This document shows, piece by piece, positions 9,872 to 18,432 of a stretch of 64,000 nucleotides of DNA; the stretch's first letter is position 1; each line of letters begins with the position of its first letter. The DNA is taken from NCBI RefSeq assembly GCF_021325795.1, contig NZ_JAHPZX010000008.1:202436-266435 (forward strand). The letters run 5' to 3'. Source of the stretch: Bordetella sp. LUAb4 (GTDB lineage: Bacteria; Pseudomonadota; Gammaproteobacteria; Burkholderiales; Burkholderiaceae_B). The position numbers and the translations under genes are program-made. Below the pieces are notes generated by a model. It ran no database searches. It was not told where the DNA came from and worked only from the letters and a program-made list of their open reading frames with translations.

Positions 9872-10567
9872 ATGCATGTCACCCACGACAGCCCGTCGTC
9901 TCGCCTTGTCGCCTCCCCGCCTCATCCGCCGATACGGACGGCCAGATTTTCCGGCTTCGAGGCCGGTGACCAAGCCGACGACCTGGCCGGTAATCAGGTA
10001 AGCACTCTGGCAAGTAATCCGGCCAACAACCATGCCGTCCTGGGGGATGATGAGCTGCGCTGTCTGCTGCGGCATCCGCATCCCAAGGGCGTTCTGTTCG
10101 CCAATCTGAGCGACAACTGCAAGACAAAACTTCGGACAGTCCTCGCGTCCTTGCCGGATTCGGCCCCCAAGGAATCGATCGCGCGGCACATCCTGGAGAC
10201 CCTGCAGCCCGAGATCGAGCGTATGGGCGAACAGATCCTGCACACCATGCGGCGCAACCGGGTCGCCCACATCACCATCACGGCCAGCGGCGCGCCGCGT
10301 CAAGGCGCGGTCCTTGGCATGACGCCCAGCGAGATGGGCAAAGCCATGGCGGACGCCTTGCTTGCCTATCTGGCCAGCCACCGCTCCGAGCACGACGAAA
10401 CCCCGCGTGACCAGACCGAGGCGGCCGTATCCTTCTCGATCATCGCCCAGTCATCCAGGGAGTGGGACATGCATGCCAACGTGGCATTCACCATCGATAT
10501 CGAAGACGTCCGTCGCTGCACGCCCCGCTTGATTCCCGCGAGCTACGTCGGCCGGCGCTACGGCTAG
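9872..10567 (+). CDS. Hypothetical protein, member D of the local paralogous family
   Basis: 231 residues, function unknown. The ATG at 9872 is preceded by GTGGGA. The leader is Ser/Pro-rich (THDSPSSRLVASPPHPP). The family helix is clear (ILETLQPEIERMGEQILHTM), aligning with ALRPRVERLGKQVIARF of member E. Then come a strand (HITITASG), the helix MGKAMADALLAYLASH and a final strand (HANVAFTIDIEDV). No signal peptide or membrane span. It lies between members C and E, which supports tandem duplication. Confidence 0.7.
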   Translation: MHVTHDSPSSRLVASPPHPPIRTARFSGFEAGDQADDLAGNQVSTLASNPANNHAVLGDDELRCLLRHPHPKGVLFANLSDNCKTKLRTVLASLPDSAPKESIARHILETLQPEIERMGEQILHTMRRNRVAHITITASGAPRQGAVLGMTPSEMGKAMADALLAYLASHRSEHDETPRDQTEAAVSFSIIAQSSREWDMHANVAFTIDIEDVRRCTPRLIPASYVGRRYG

Positions 10568-10615
10568 CGCCTTCATCCCCCTTTCATCCCTTCAAAGAAC
10601 TACGGCATAAGGAAT

Positions 10616-11167
10616 ATGAACGTGAATATGCAAGTAAGCAGCTCCATCCCCTTCGATCCGCCGGGCACTGGCGACACCGTGCGGGCGCGCAGGGAAACGC
10701 TCGCGGTTTGTCCGTTCGAAGAACAGGCCGGCCTACTGATTGCGTTGGCGGCGACGGGCGCAGGTCCGCGGGACGATACGCCGGCACAACCCTCGGAAGC
10801 CTGGATCAGGCGGCAACTCGATGTCCTGGAAAGTGCCCCTGCCAAAAACACGTATCCCGAGATGCTGGAGCAACTGCGCGACGCGCTGAGGCCACGGGTG
10901 GAAAGGCTGGGCAAGCAGGTCATCGCCCGCTTCGAACAGACACCCGGCGCCAGCGAAATCGGCCTCGGCGGCAACGCCAATATGAACGCCATGAACGACC
11001 CACCGGCGGATGTCAACGGCGGAAAGTTCATCGCCGAAGAAGTGAAGCGCTATGTCCTGGAGCAAACCAGCGCCTCCATCCCGCCGGAAAAGATCAAGAC
11101 CCAGGGGATGAGTGGCAAGGGTTATATCTTCTGCGCGGTGGTACCGGAGCGCGGTAATACGGCTTGA
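10616..11167 (+). CDS. Hypothetical protein, member E of the local paralogous family
   Basis: 183 residues, function unknown. It starts MNVNMQVSSSIPFDPP, with AAGGA just before the ATG at 10616. The shared signature is ALRPRVERLGKQVIARF, then a strand (SEIGLGGNA), the helix GGKFIAEEVKRYVLEQ, and the C-terminal strand GYIFCAVVPE. It is the shortest member and ends soon after the last strand, so it outlines the minimal conserved domain (about residues 70-180). It is third in the tandem C-D-E run. No known family recognised. Confidence 0.7.
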   Translation: MNVNMQVSSSIPFDPPGTGDTVRARRETLAVCPFEEQAGLLIALAATGAGPRDDTPAQPSEAWIRRQLDVLESAPAKNTYPEMLEQLRDALRPRVERLGKQVIARFEQTPGASEIGLGGNANMNAMNDPPADVNGGKFIAEEVKRYVLEQTSASIPPEKIKTQGMSGKGYIFCAVVPERGNTA

Positions 11168-11350
11168 TCACATCCCGCCCGCCGATGGCCACGGGGCCTG
11201 GTTTCAACGGATTTCATGAATTCCCATTCCGAAATCGATTGAAATAAGCGCCTCGCGGCAAGGGCTTCCAGGACGGTGCGTTACGCAGATAATGAAATCG
11301 CACTGCACGCATCCAGCCACGGATGCCAGTTCCAGGAAGGAGCATCGAAT

Positions 11351-11728
11351 ATGAAAACCATTGCCAAGATCGCCACGTCCGCCGGTGTTGCGTTGATCGT
11401 CAGCCTGGGCGCCATGACCGTACCGGCCGTCGCGCACGCCGATGTCAGCATCAACATCGGTGTCGCTCCCCCGCCGCCGCGCGTGGAAGTCGTACCGGCG
11501 CCGCGTGCGGGGTATATCTGGGCGCCGGGTCATTGGGAGTGGCGCCGCGACCATCACGTCTGGATCGGCGGCAGTTGGTTGCGGGCACGTCCCGGTTATG
11601 CCTATCGCGCTCCGCAATGGCGCCAGGACCACGGCCGCTGGGTCTATGCCGCGTCGCGTTGGGATCGTGACGGCGACGGCGTTCCCGACCGCCACGACCG
11701 CCGTCCCGACAATCCCCATCGCCATTGA
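11351..11728 (+). CDS. Small exported YXWGXW-type repeat protein
   Basis: 125 residues, with AGGAG eight bases before the ATG at 11351. A Sec signal peptide ends at AVAHA/DVSI. The mature protein has a Pro-rich stretch (APPPPRVEVVPAPR), then YIWAPGHWEWR and a related WIGGSW segment, as in the YXWGXW repeat family of exported proteins of unknown role. The C-terminus holds DRDGDGVPDRHDRRPDN, a calcium-binding DxDxDG-type loop like those of thrombospondin type 3 repeats. It is probably periplasmic or outer-membrane associated. A strong terminator follows. Confidence 0.85.
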   Translation: MKTIAKIATSAGVALIVSLGAMTVPAVAHADVSINIGVAPPPPRVEVVPAPRAGYIWAPGHWEWRRDHHVWIGGSWLRARPGYAYRAPQWRQDHGRWVYAASRWDRDGDGVPDRHDRRPDNPHRH

Positions 11729-11783
11729 GCGGCATCTGATGAAAGGCTAGCGCCGCCGGCATCCCCGCCCTGGCCCTGGCCTC

Positions 11784-11824
11784 GGAAAGGAAGCGGCCCC
11801 GCATTGCGGGGCCGCTTCCTTTCC
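11784..11824. terminator. Strong bidirectional hairpin between convergent genes
   Basis: A perfect 19-bp inverted repeat (arm GGAAAGGAAGCGGCCCCGC) with a three-base loop lies between the plus-strand small exported protein and the minus-strand DipZ-like gene. The A/T-containing outer arm (GGAAAGGAAG / CTTCCTTTCC) gives a short U-rich tract in both directions, so it can end both transcripts. Confidence 0.85.
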
Positions 11825-11929
11825 AGGCCGATAGTCCGGTGCGTGCTGGCGCCGGCATTGAGCAAGCGACTATCACCCGATTGCCTGCCTGGTTCGTGTA
11901 GGGGCTAGTCAGGCCCCTGTCCCGGCCTG

Positions 11930-13837
11930 TCAACCAAAAGTGAAGGCGTAGGCCGATACGCCCGGGTCGAGGAATTCGATGGCGAAGGTGTGATCGCCCA
12001 CCGCGCCCGGCTGGCGCAGCAATTGGTAGAGCCGCTGCTCGGTGACCGTGCCGCTGCCATCGGCGGCAACGTCCGCGCCGTGGGCATCGCCAGGCGCTTT
12101 GCCATCGACCGTCACGCGGAAACGGACGGGCTTGTGGTCAGCTCCCGGGCCAAGCACCAGATGCAGATCGCGCGCATGGAAGCGGTAGACGATGCGGCCG
12201 CCGGACTGATCCAGACGTGCCTGTTCATCTTCCACGATCCAATGGCCGGCCAGGCCCCATTGATTCAATTTCAGCTTGTCCGGCGCCGTGTAAGTCGCCG
12301 GGTCGTCGTGCGTCACGCGGCCGGACGCGAAACGTTCAGCACGCGCATAGCCAAGATACGTTTCTGGCGATCCGACTTCGGCCATGTCGGGCGCCAATTG
12401 CGCACCCTGGCCGCGCACGTCGGCCACCTGGGTGGAGACGTCGCGCGCGCCGGCCTCGCGCAGCAATTGCTGGATGACGCGTTCGGACTGGTCGTATTCG
12501 CCTTCGCCGAAATGGTGATGGCGAATGCGGCCTTGAGCGTCGATGAAGTAATGCGCGGGCCAGTACTGATTGTTGAAAGCGCGCCAGATCGCATAGTTGT
12601 TGTCGACGGCGATGGGGTAGTCCAGGCCCAGCTTGGCAGCGGCGCGCTTGACGTTGTCGGCATCGCGTTCGAAAGCGAACTCGGGAGCGTGCACGCCTAT
12701 GACTACCAGGCCCTGGTCTCGGTACTTGTCAGCCCAGGCTTTGACGTAGGGCAAAGCGCGCAGGCAGTTGATGCAGGAGTAAGTCCAGAAGTCGACCAGC
12801 ACCACCTTGCCACGCAATTGCGCCATGTCGAGGGGCGGCGAGTTGAGCCATTGCACCGCGCCGCTCAGGGCGGGGGCCGGGCCCTCGTCAGGCAAGGAGA
12901 GCGATTGAGTGGCCTTGGCTTGCATGGCACCGGTCATCGCGCCCCCGGTCATGGCACCGCCGGTCATGGCGCCGCCGTTCATTGCAGCGCCGCTCATCGC
13001 ACCGCCGTTCATTGCACCGCCGTTCATCGCGCCGCCGTTCATCGCACCGCCGACGGCCCCCGTCATCGCGCCGCCTGGCGCCGCGCCATCACCGCCTGCC
13101 GCGCCCGGCACCTTGTCTCCCGCCAGGCGGGCCACCAGCGACTGCTCCAGGCTGCCCGTCGACGCGGTCGACACCTGCGCCAACACGCCCGTATCCCAGC
13201 CCAGTGAAATCGCGGCCACGCCCCCCAGCATCAACACACCCAGTCCGCGCCGCACCCACTCGCCGGCGCCCAGCGATCGCTTCATCGCGCTGAAGACGCG
13301 GCCGCCCGCCAGCAGGGCCAGCCCCAGGGAAGTCGCCGCGCCCGCCGCATACGCCAGCAGCAGCACCGTGCTGCCCACGTTGGCCCCTTGCAGCGCGGCA
13401 CCGGTCAGCACCAGGCCCAGGATGGGGCCCGCGCAAGGCGCCCACAGCAAGCCGGTGGCCACGCCCAGCAACAGGGCGGCCCAGGGACGCCCCTGCCCAT
13501 CCTGGGCAGTCTGCGACAAGCGATTGCCCACCGACACCAGAGGCTGGGTCAGCCGTTCCGACACATGGGGGAAGAGCAGCGCCAGCGCGAAGAAAGCCAT
13601 CAGGGCCAGGGCCAGCCAACGCCCGTACTGATTGGCCGTGACCACCCAGCCGCCGCCGACCGCCGCCAGGGAAGCCACCAAGGCGAAGGTCAGCGCCATG
13701 CCGATCAGCAGCGGCAAGCCGCTGCGCCGGAACGGCTGGCTGGCGCTGGAGAACACGAAGGGCAGGACGGGCAGGATGCAAGGGCTGACTATGGTCAGCG
13801 CGCCACCCAGATAGGCAAGGAGAATGAGCAGCAGCAT
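11930..13837 (-). CDS. DipZ-like CcdA/DsbD-thioredoxin fusion protein
   Basis: 635 residues from the ATG at 13837, which has GGAG eight bases upstream; a longer frame to 13936 lacks support. The N-terminal 240 residues form a CcdA-type membrane domain (LGGALTIVSPCILPVLPFVF; LLWAPCAGPILGLVLTGAAL) with the paired cysteines that carry electrons across the membrane. A low-complexity Gly-Ala-Met linker follows. A periplasmic thioredoxin-like domain has WTYSCINCLRALPYV (CxxC at about residue 354). The last 170 residues are a beta-rich domain, as in the DipZ architecture. It should deliver reducing power to periplasmic thiols. No partner gene is adjacent. Confidence 0.9.
   Translation of the reverse strand: MLLLILLAYLGGALTIVSPCILPVLPFVFSSASQPFRRSGLPLLIGMALTFALVASLAAVGGGWVVTANQYGRWLALALMAFFALALLFPHVSERLTQPLVSVGNRLSQTAQDGQGRPWAALLLGVATGLLWAPCAGPILGLVLTGAALQGANVGSTVLLLAYAAGAATSLGLALLAGGRVFSAMKRSLGAGEWVRRGLGVLMLGGVAAISLGWDTGVLAQVSTASTGSLEQSLVARLAGDKVPGAAGGDGAAPGGAMTGAVGGAMNGGAMNGGAMNGGAMSGAAMNGGAMTGGAMTGGAMTGAMQAKATQSLSLPDEGPAPALSGAVQWLNSPPLDMAQLRGKVVLVDFWTYSCINCLRALPYVKAWADKYRDQGLVVIGVHAPEFAFERDADNVKRAAAKLGLDYPIAVDNNYAIWRAFNNQYWPAHYFIDAQGRIRHHHFGEGEYDQSERVIQQLLREAGARDVSTQVADVRGQGAQLAPDMAEVGSPETYLGYARAERFASGRVTHDDPATYTAPDKLKLNQWGLAGHWIVEDEQARLDQSGGRIVYRFHARDLHLVLGPGADHKPVRFRVTVDGKAPGDAHGADVAADGSGTVTEQRLYQLLRQPGAVGDHTFAIEFLDPGVSAYAFTFG
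12921..13081 (-). repeat. 15-bp-period repeat coding Gly-Ala-Met linker in DipZ-like gene
   Basis: Degenerate 15-bp tandem units encode repeated GGAMN / GGAMT pentapeptides (about ten units) between the membrane and thioredoxin domains. The Met content is extremely high, so besides being a flexible tether it could bind soft metal such as copper(I); that is inference. Confidence 0.75.
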
Positions 13838-14241
13838 GATCGGGACTCCGGGGACATCATCATAAGGATATGAAGCCAGGCCCTTGGCCCAGCGGATGTC
13901 CGCAGCGTAGCCCCGGGCCACGCTTGAAGTCCTCACGCAGAGTTAAACATTCCGTTATAGGTTGCCCCCGTACCGCCCGGAGCGCGGCCCCCCAGGGGGC
14001 GACACCCGCTACGCGGCGTCCGCGCTCTGGGCCGGACTATTAAGTCGCGGGGGGACTCTCCGCGACATCACCTGTCTTGCCGCTAGGGCTGGCGTCCCGG
14101 CGCCTGAAAAGAACGCCGCATTTGCGCGCGGCAACTCGCGAGCCATGCCCAAAAACAGATTGCCGGTAGCTGTCGACGATCACCGGCATATCGCCGCCTT
14201 GGATAGCGCGGCGACTCAGCCGCCTAAGCCGCCATTGCGGC
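13838..14241. other. Intergenic region upstream of the DipZ-like gene
   Basis: About 400 bases with no convincing gene. It contains several GC-rich inverted repeats, for example TCGCGG/CCGCGA at about 14045-14065, and just after the next gene's stop a short AGCCGC/GCGGCT hairpin that could weakly terminate it. The DipZ promoter is presumably near 13940. Confidence 0.35.
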
Positions 14242-15138
14242 TCAGGCTTTGGCGGGCGCGACGGCGGCGCCTTCTATGTTGTGGCGCTGCAAAGCCTCGG
14301 CGACGAAACCATTGGCTTTCATTTCTTCGACGAAAGCGCTCAGGACCTGGGCCGCGTCGTCGCCGCGTCCCTTGGGCAAGCCCATGGCCTGGCGGATCAC
14401 CATGAAGCTGCCTGGCACCATGCGCAGGCCCGGGATCCGCTTCAAATCATGTTCCAACTGCTGGCGCACCCCGGCCGCCACGTCCGCCTTCTCCGCGATG
14501 AAGGTGTCGACCACGGCGGGCGACGTGGGCGCGCGCATCAGCGTGGCCTGCTTGATTTCACGCGTCAGATACAAGTCGTACGCACTGCCCTTGCCCACCA
14601 TCACGGTCCGTCCCGGCACATCGACCTCAGCGATCTCGCGCACGGGCGAATCCTCGCGCACGGCGTACGCGCCTTCGATCAGGACATAGGCGTCCGTGAA
14701 AGCAATGCCCGCGCCGCGCACCGGATCGATGGCGAAGAAGCCGATGTCGGCCTGCTCGGCCGTCACCGCATCCACGGACTTGCCCGCGCTGTCGAACACC
14801 ACCAGATCCAGTTGCACGCCCAGGCGTTCGGCAAAGGCATGCGCCAGGTCGACTGACACCCCCGCGGCGCCTGTAGCAGGGTCGCGCCGTGCCAGGATGG
14901 GATTGCCGACGTTGATGGACGCGCGCAGACGCCCCGTCGGGGTGAACTTGGCGACGATGGAGGAATCGATGGAAGAAGTCATGGGCTTTCCGTTTCTACG
15001 TTCAGGTGAAGCAGGAGATTGAGACGACGCGGCGCCACCTTGTGCGGCGGCGTCGCGATAGACAGCGGGCGCCACCAAGCCCCCGGCGGCGGTGAGCAGA
15101 CAGCGCTCGACAAACCTTCTACGCGACAAGCTGGACAT
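14242..15138 (-). CDS. Tat-exported family 3 solute-binding protein
   Basis: 298 residues of the bacterial extracellular solute-binding family 3 (polar amino-acid type). The N-terminus has SRRRFVERCLLTAAGG, a twin-arginine signal; AGGAG precedes the ATG at 15138. The mature domain starts TPTGRLRASINVGNPIL and includes GVSVDLAHAFAERLGVQLDL and ADIGFFAIDPVRGAGIAFT, normal ligand-domain segments. No ABC permease or ATPase is adjacent, so it may use a distant transporter. It is last in a minus-strand run with an MBL hydrolase and two Bug receptors, but a 137-base gap separates it, so it may have its own promoter. Confidence 0.85.
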   Translation of the reverse strand: MSSLSRRRFVERCLLTAAGGLVAPAVYRDAAAQGGAASSQSPASPERRNGKPMTSSIDSSIVAKFTPTGRLRASINVGNPILARRDPATGAAGVSVDLAHAFAERLGVQLDLVVFDSAGKSVDAVTAEQADIGFFAIDPVRGAGIAFTDAYVLIEGAYAVREDSPVREIAEVDVPGRTVMVGKGSAYDLYLTREIKQATLMRAPTSPAVVDTFIAEKADVAAGVRQQLEHDLKRIPGLRMVPGSFMVIRQAMGLPKGRGDDAAQVLSAFVEEMKANGFVAEALQRHNIEGAAVAPAKA

Positions 15139-15275
15139 TTTGCCTTCTCCTTATTTTCAGCCCGCTTAAATTTCGGTCGGCTGATTTTCCGTTGGCTGAT
15201 TTCAGCCAGCTCGGTTTCAGCCAATTTCCCAGGCGTTTTTGAAGGCTTCGACTATCCGCCTTTCGGCGCGTGGAT

Positions 15276-16043
15276 TCAAGCGCTATAACGCACGGTTTCG
15301 CCACCACAGCAAAGGTCGACCAGACCGCCTTCCAGTGTTTCGCCAAACCACGTACGAATGGCGGCACGCCGCTCCCCCACGTATTCGGGTTGACCGTCAG
15401 CATCGAGCAGCATGCACAGGTCGTGGCCCGGCACCAGCAACGTGGCCGGCACCCGTTTCCAATAATCCCAGATGATCGCCAGGCTGGCCCGGCTGGCATC
15501 CAGGTCGGCGGTGTCCGCCACCGTCATCGACAGCAGTTCGGCGCGATTCTTGGCGGCATCGCCGGTGAACAGAATGGGACGTTGCGCGGCGACGTAGAAC
15601 AGCAGATGGCCGGGCGTATGGCCAGGCGCGTCGATGGCGGTGAAGCCCGGCAGGAACGCGTCGCCATGCCGCACACGGCGCACGCGGCTGGATGCGGCGA
15701 GTTCGCGTACATAGAGTTCGGGCAGCGGATTGAAGCCCGGTGGCTGGGCCGCGGCCCAATTCAGCTCGATGTCGCCGATCCACACCGTGGCGTTGGGGAA
15801 CAGCGTGAAGTTCACCGCGTGATCGTAATGCGCATGCGTCAGCACCACGTCGGTGATGTCCTGCGCCTTCACGCCTAGTTCGTCCAGTTGCTTGTGCAGA
15901 TAATGGCGTACGCCGAACGCCCCCACGTCGACCAGGATCTGCCGGCCTTGGCCGCGCAGCAGTGTGGTGGTGCTCCAGCCCAGGCCGCCGTGGAACAGTG
16001 CGCGGCCAGGAAAGCCTTGTACCAATACATCGATGTCGTACAT
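15276..16043 (-). CDS. Metallo-beta-lactamase-fold hydrolase
   Basis: 255 residues. The metal-binding motifs are complete: HAHYDH at 70-75, APGHTPGH, TGDAAKNR and PGHD. This is the small MBL hydrolase type (lactonase/glyoxalase II-like). The substrate is unknown; placement next to a Bug receptor and an Ldh2-type dehydrogenase suggests hydrolysis of a lactone or thioester in carboxylate catabolism. The start lies 15 bases after the stop of the upstream Bug gene, so the two are cotranscribed. Confidence 0.88.
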   Translation of the reverse strand: MYDIDVLVQGFPGRALFHGGLGWSTTTLLRGQGRQILVDVGAFGVRHYLHKQLDELGVKAQDITDVVLTHAHYDHAVNFTLFPNATVWIGDIELNWAAAQPPGFNPLPELYVRELAASSRVRRVRHGDAFLPGFTAIDAPGHTPGHLLFYVAAQRPILFTGDAAKNRAELLSMTVADTADLDASRASLAIIWDYWKRVPATLLVPGHDLCMLLDADGQPEYVGERRAAIRTWFGETLEGGLVDLCCGGETVRYSA

Positions 16044-16058
16044 GTCTCGCTCCGTCTT

Positions 16059-17096
16059 TTATTGTGCGGTCACGCCGGCCTGCTGGATGAGCTTGCGAAA
16101 GCGCTCCAGGTCATCGCGCAGGGTCTGCGCGAACGCCTCGGGTGTGCCCGCCACGATATCGTTGCCGCCCTCCGTTTCCAGCTTGTGCACGACATCCGGC
16201 ATTCTCACGGCCTTGACCGCCGCGTCGTGCAGACGCGCGATGATGCGTGGATCGGTTCCCGCCGGCGCCAGCAAACCCTGGAACTGAGTGACGTTGAAAT
16301 CCTTATAACCCAACTCCTCCATGGTGGGCAGGTCCGGCAGCACACCCGCGCGCTTGGGACCAGACACGGCATAGCCGCGCAGCCGGCCGCCGCGGATGTG
16401 CGGCACCGAAGTGACCACCGTATCGAAGGTGAATGTCAGCTGGCCGCCAAGGACATCGGTCAGCGCCTGCGCATTGCCCTTGTAGGGCGCGTGGGTCAGC
16501 TTGGTGCCGGTCATCACGCCCAGCAGCTCTCCCGCCAGATGGCCGCCGGAACCGATGCCGGCCGACCCATACGTCACCTGGCCGGGATGCGCCTTGGCCT
16601 CGCGCACCAGTTCGTCCACGCCGCGGATGGGAGATTTCGCCGGCACGACCAGCACGTATTGATAGCTGGTGAGTTGCGAGATCGGTGCCAGGTCTTTCAG
16701 CGGATCGTAGGGCGTGCTTTTGTACAGCGAGGGATTGACCACCAGCGGACCGCTGGCATCGAGTAGCAGCGTATAGCCATCGGGGGCGGCCTTGACCACC
16801 ATGTCGGTGCCTATCATGCCGTTGGCGCCCGGCTTGTTTTCCACCACCAGGGCGACACCCAGGTCCATGGACATTTTCTGCGCCACCACGCGTGCGGTGA
16901 TGTCGGCCGCCCCGCCGGCCACATAGGGCACGATCAGGCGGATGGGACGTTCAGGATAGTCGGCCCGTGCCGGCGCGCCGGCCAGCAGGCTTGCCCCCGC
17001 CAGCGCCAGCAAGGCGGCCAGGCGCCGGGCCGCAGCACGGCGTCCGCCTGGCGGTGTCCTGGGGATGCCCGGTACTGAAACTAGGCTTGAATGCAT
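16059..17096 (-). CDS. Bug-family periplasmic solute receptor
   Basis: 345 residues. A long, Arg-rich leader ends in a Sec-type hydrophobic stretch and ARA/DYPERP. The hallmarks are IRLIVPYVAGGAADITARVV, PDGYT, APYKGNAQALTDVLGGQ and LPDLPTMEE. It probably binds a small carboxylate handled by the neighbouring dehydrogenase and MBL hydrolase. Between its start and the upstream gene lies a run of 15-bp tandem repeats. Confidence 0.92.
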   Translation of the reverse strand: MHSSLVSVPGIPRTPPGGRRAAARRLAALLALAGASLLAGAPARADYPERPIRLIVPYVAGGAADITARVVAQKMSMDLGVALVVENKPGANGMIGTDMVVKAAPDGYTLLLDASGPLVVNPSLYKSTPYDPLKDLAPISQLTSYQYVLVVPAKSPIRGVDELVREAKAHPGQVTYGSAGIGSGGHLAGELLGVMTGTKLTHAPYKGNAQALTDVLGGQLTFTFDTVVTSVPHIRGGRLRGYAVSGPKRAGVLPDLPTMEELGYKDFNVTQFQGLLAPAGTDPRIIARLHDAAVKAVRMPDVVHKLETEGGNDIVAGTPEAFAQTLRDDLERFRKLIQQAGVTAQ

Positions 17097-17130
17097 GATG
17101 TCTCCTCACGCGCTGTTCCCCGCGCGTTGC

Positions 17131-17220
17131 GCTTTGCTGCGTTGTGCTTTGCTGCGTTGTGCTTTGCTGCGTTGTGCTTTGCTGCGTTGTGCTTCACTGC
17201 GTTGTGCTTCACTGCGTTGT
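17131..17220. repeat. Six 15-bp tandem repeats between Bug and dehydrogenase genes
   Basis: Four identical copies of GCTTTGCTGCGTTGT are followed by two of GCTTCACTGCGTTGT. The array lies in the leader of the Bug gene, directly upstream of its start. The copy number could vary by slippage and alter spacing to a promoter or ribosome site. Confidence 0.9.
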
Positions 17221-17269
17221 GCCTCGTGTTTGCCGTCGCGCGCCGGCAGCGAGCCACCGGCGCCCGCGC

Positions 17270-18331
17270 TCAATCCCGCGCATTGGCGGCGTGCTGGCGC
17301 AGCAGCGCCACTACCGCGGCATCCAGCCGGATGCCCTGCTCACGCTGGCGTTGCAGCTTGCCCAGTTCGATTTCGCCCGGCACGATCACCGGCTGTCCGG
17401 CCACCGTCGGCTCGCTGCCGTGCAGGATGGCGGCGAAGTCCTTCATGCGCTCCGCCAGCCATTGCGGCGAACCCAATCTGGACGTGTCGATGAGGATGAA
17501 GAAATGTCCCAGATTCTGCGCCTGTTCCGGCGCATCCGACCACGACTGCACGTGCGTCAGGTACGCAGCGTTGGACAACAGGCCGGAGAACAGGTCCACC
17601 AGCAAGGCCAGGCCGTAGCCTTTGTGCCCGCCGATCGGCAACAGGAAGCCATCCAGCGCGGCCTTGGGATCGGTCGTCGCCTTGCCCGCCGCGTCCGTGG
17701 CCCAGTTATCGGGAATCGCCTGCCCCGCCTTCATTGCATTGCGGATCTTGGCGCGCGCCACCACGCTCATGGCCATGTCCAGCAGGAAGGGATCGCCCCC
17801 CGGATTGGGCACGCCGAAGCCTAGCGGGCTATTGCCCAAACGCGCATCGCTGCCGCCCCACGGCGCGATGGTGGTCGTCGCGTTGCTGCCGATGATGCTG
17901 GCAAAGCCTTCTTCCGCCGCGATCAATCCATAGGGCGAGATGGGGCCAAAGTGATTGCTGCCCCGGGCGAAGGCCACGCCCACACCCTGTGTACGGGCCG
18001 CGTCCATCGCCGCGCGCAAGGCATGCATGCCGACCAGCGGTCCCACGCCGTTGTCGCCATCGACCAGGCGCAAAGCCGGCGCGGGTGCGTCCACCTTGAT
18101 GCGGGCGCGCGCATTGATGCCGCCGATCTGCAAGCGCTCGCCATAGGACTCGATGCGCGAGAAGCCATGCGTGGACAGGCCGAACAAATCGGCCAGCAGC
18201 AGCACCCGCGCGACGTCGGCGGCATCTTCACGCGGCAGGCCCAGGCCCTGGAAAGCGCGCGTGCCCAGCTGGGTCAATTCGGCTTCGTTGAATTGCGGGG
18301 TGTCTTGCGGAACAGCGGCAGCAGTCGTCAT
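17270..18331 (-). CDS. Ldh2-family malate/L-lactate-type dehydrogenase
   Basis: About 353 residues of the NAD(P)-dependent malate/lactate/ureidoglycolate dehydrogenase family. Diagnostic segments are LFGLSTHGFSRI (with the catalytic His), GSNHFGPISPYGL, NSPLGFGVPNPGGDPFLLDM and PIGGHKGYGLALLVDL. It oxidises a 2-hydroxy acid to the 2-oxo acid. The start at 18331 has GGGAAA nearby; 18346 is an alternative. The open frame runs further to 18436, but that part encodes HRVA/HRVAL repeats from the 15-bp tandem array and is unlikely to be translated. It lies between two Bug genes. Confidence 0.88.
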   Translation of the reverse strand: MTTAAAVPQDTPQFNEAELTQLGTRAFQGLGLPREDAADVARVLLLADLFGLSTHGFSRIESYGERLQIGGINARARIKVDAPAPALRLVDGDNGVGPLVGMHALRAAMDAARTQGVGVAFARGSNHFGPISPYGLIAAEEGFASIIGSNATTTIAPWGGSDARLGNSPLGFGVPNPGGDPFLLDMAMSVVARAKIRNAMKAGQAIPDNWATDAAGKATTDPKAALDGFLLPIGGHKGYGLALLVDLFSGLLSNAAYLTHVQSWSDAPEQAQNLGHFFILIDTSRLGSPQWLAERMKDFAAILHGSEPTVAGQPVIVPGEIELGKLQRQREQGIRLDAAVVALLRQHAANARD

Positions 18332-18378
18332 CTTCGTGTTTCCCATACGTAAAACAGCAGTCCGGTAAGTCGTCATCT

Positions 18379-18432
18379 GGTGGAGCGCCACCCGGTGGAG
18401 CGCCACCCGGTGGATCGCCACCCGGTGGATCA
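18379..18432. repeat. 15-bp tandem repeats before the dehydrogenase gene
   Basis: Three full copies and one partial copy of GGTGGAGCGCCACCC (third and fourth with GGATC). Each unit is itself nearly palindromic (GGTGG...CCACC), so the RNA can form alternative hairpins. The array sits between the upstream Bug gene and the dehydrogenase and overlaps the 3' end of the former. Confidence 0.9.

Noticed and set aside
17131..17220. Tandem array considered as a CRISPR
   Set aside because: The 15-bp units are directly adjacent with no spacers and no cas genes are present.
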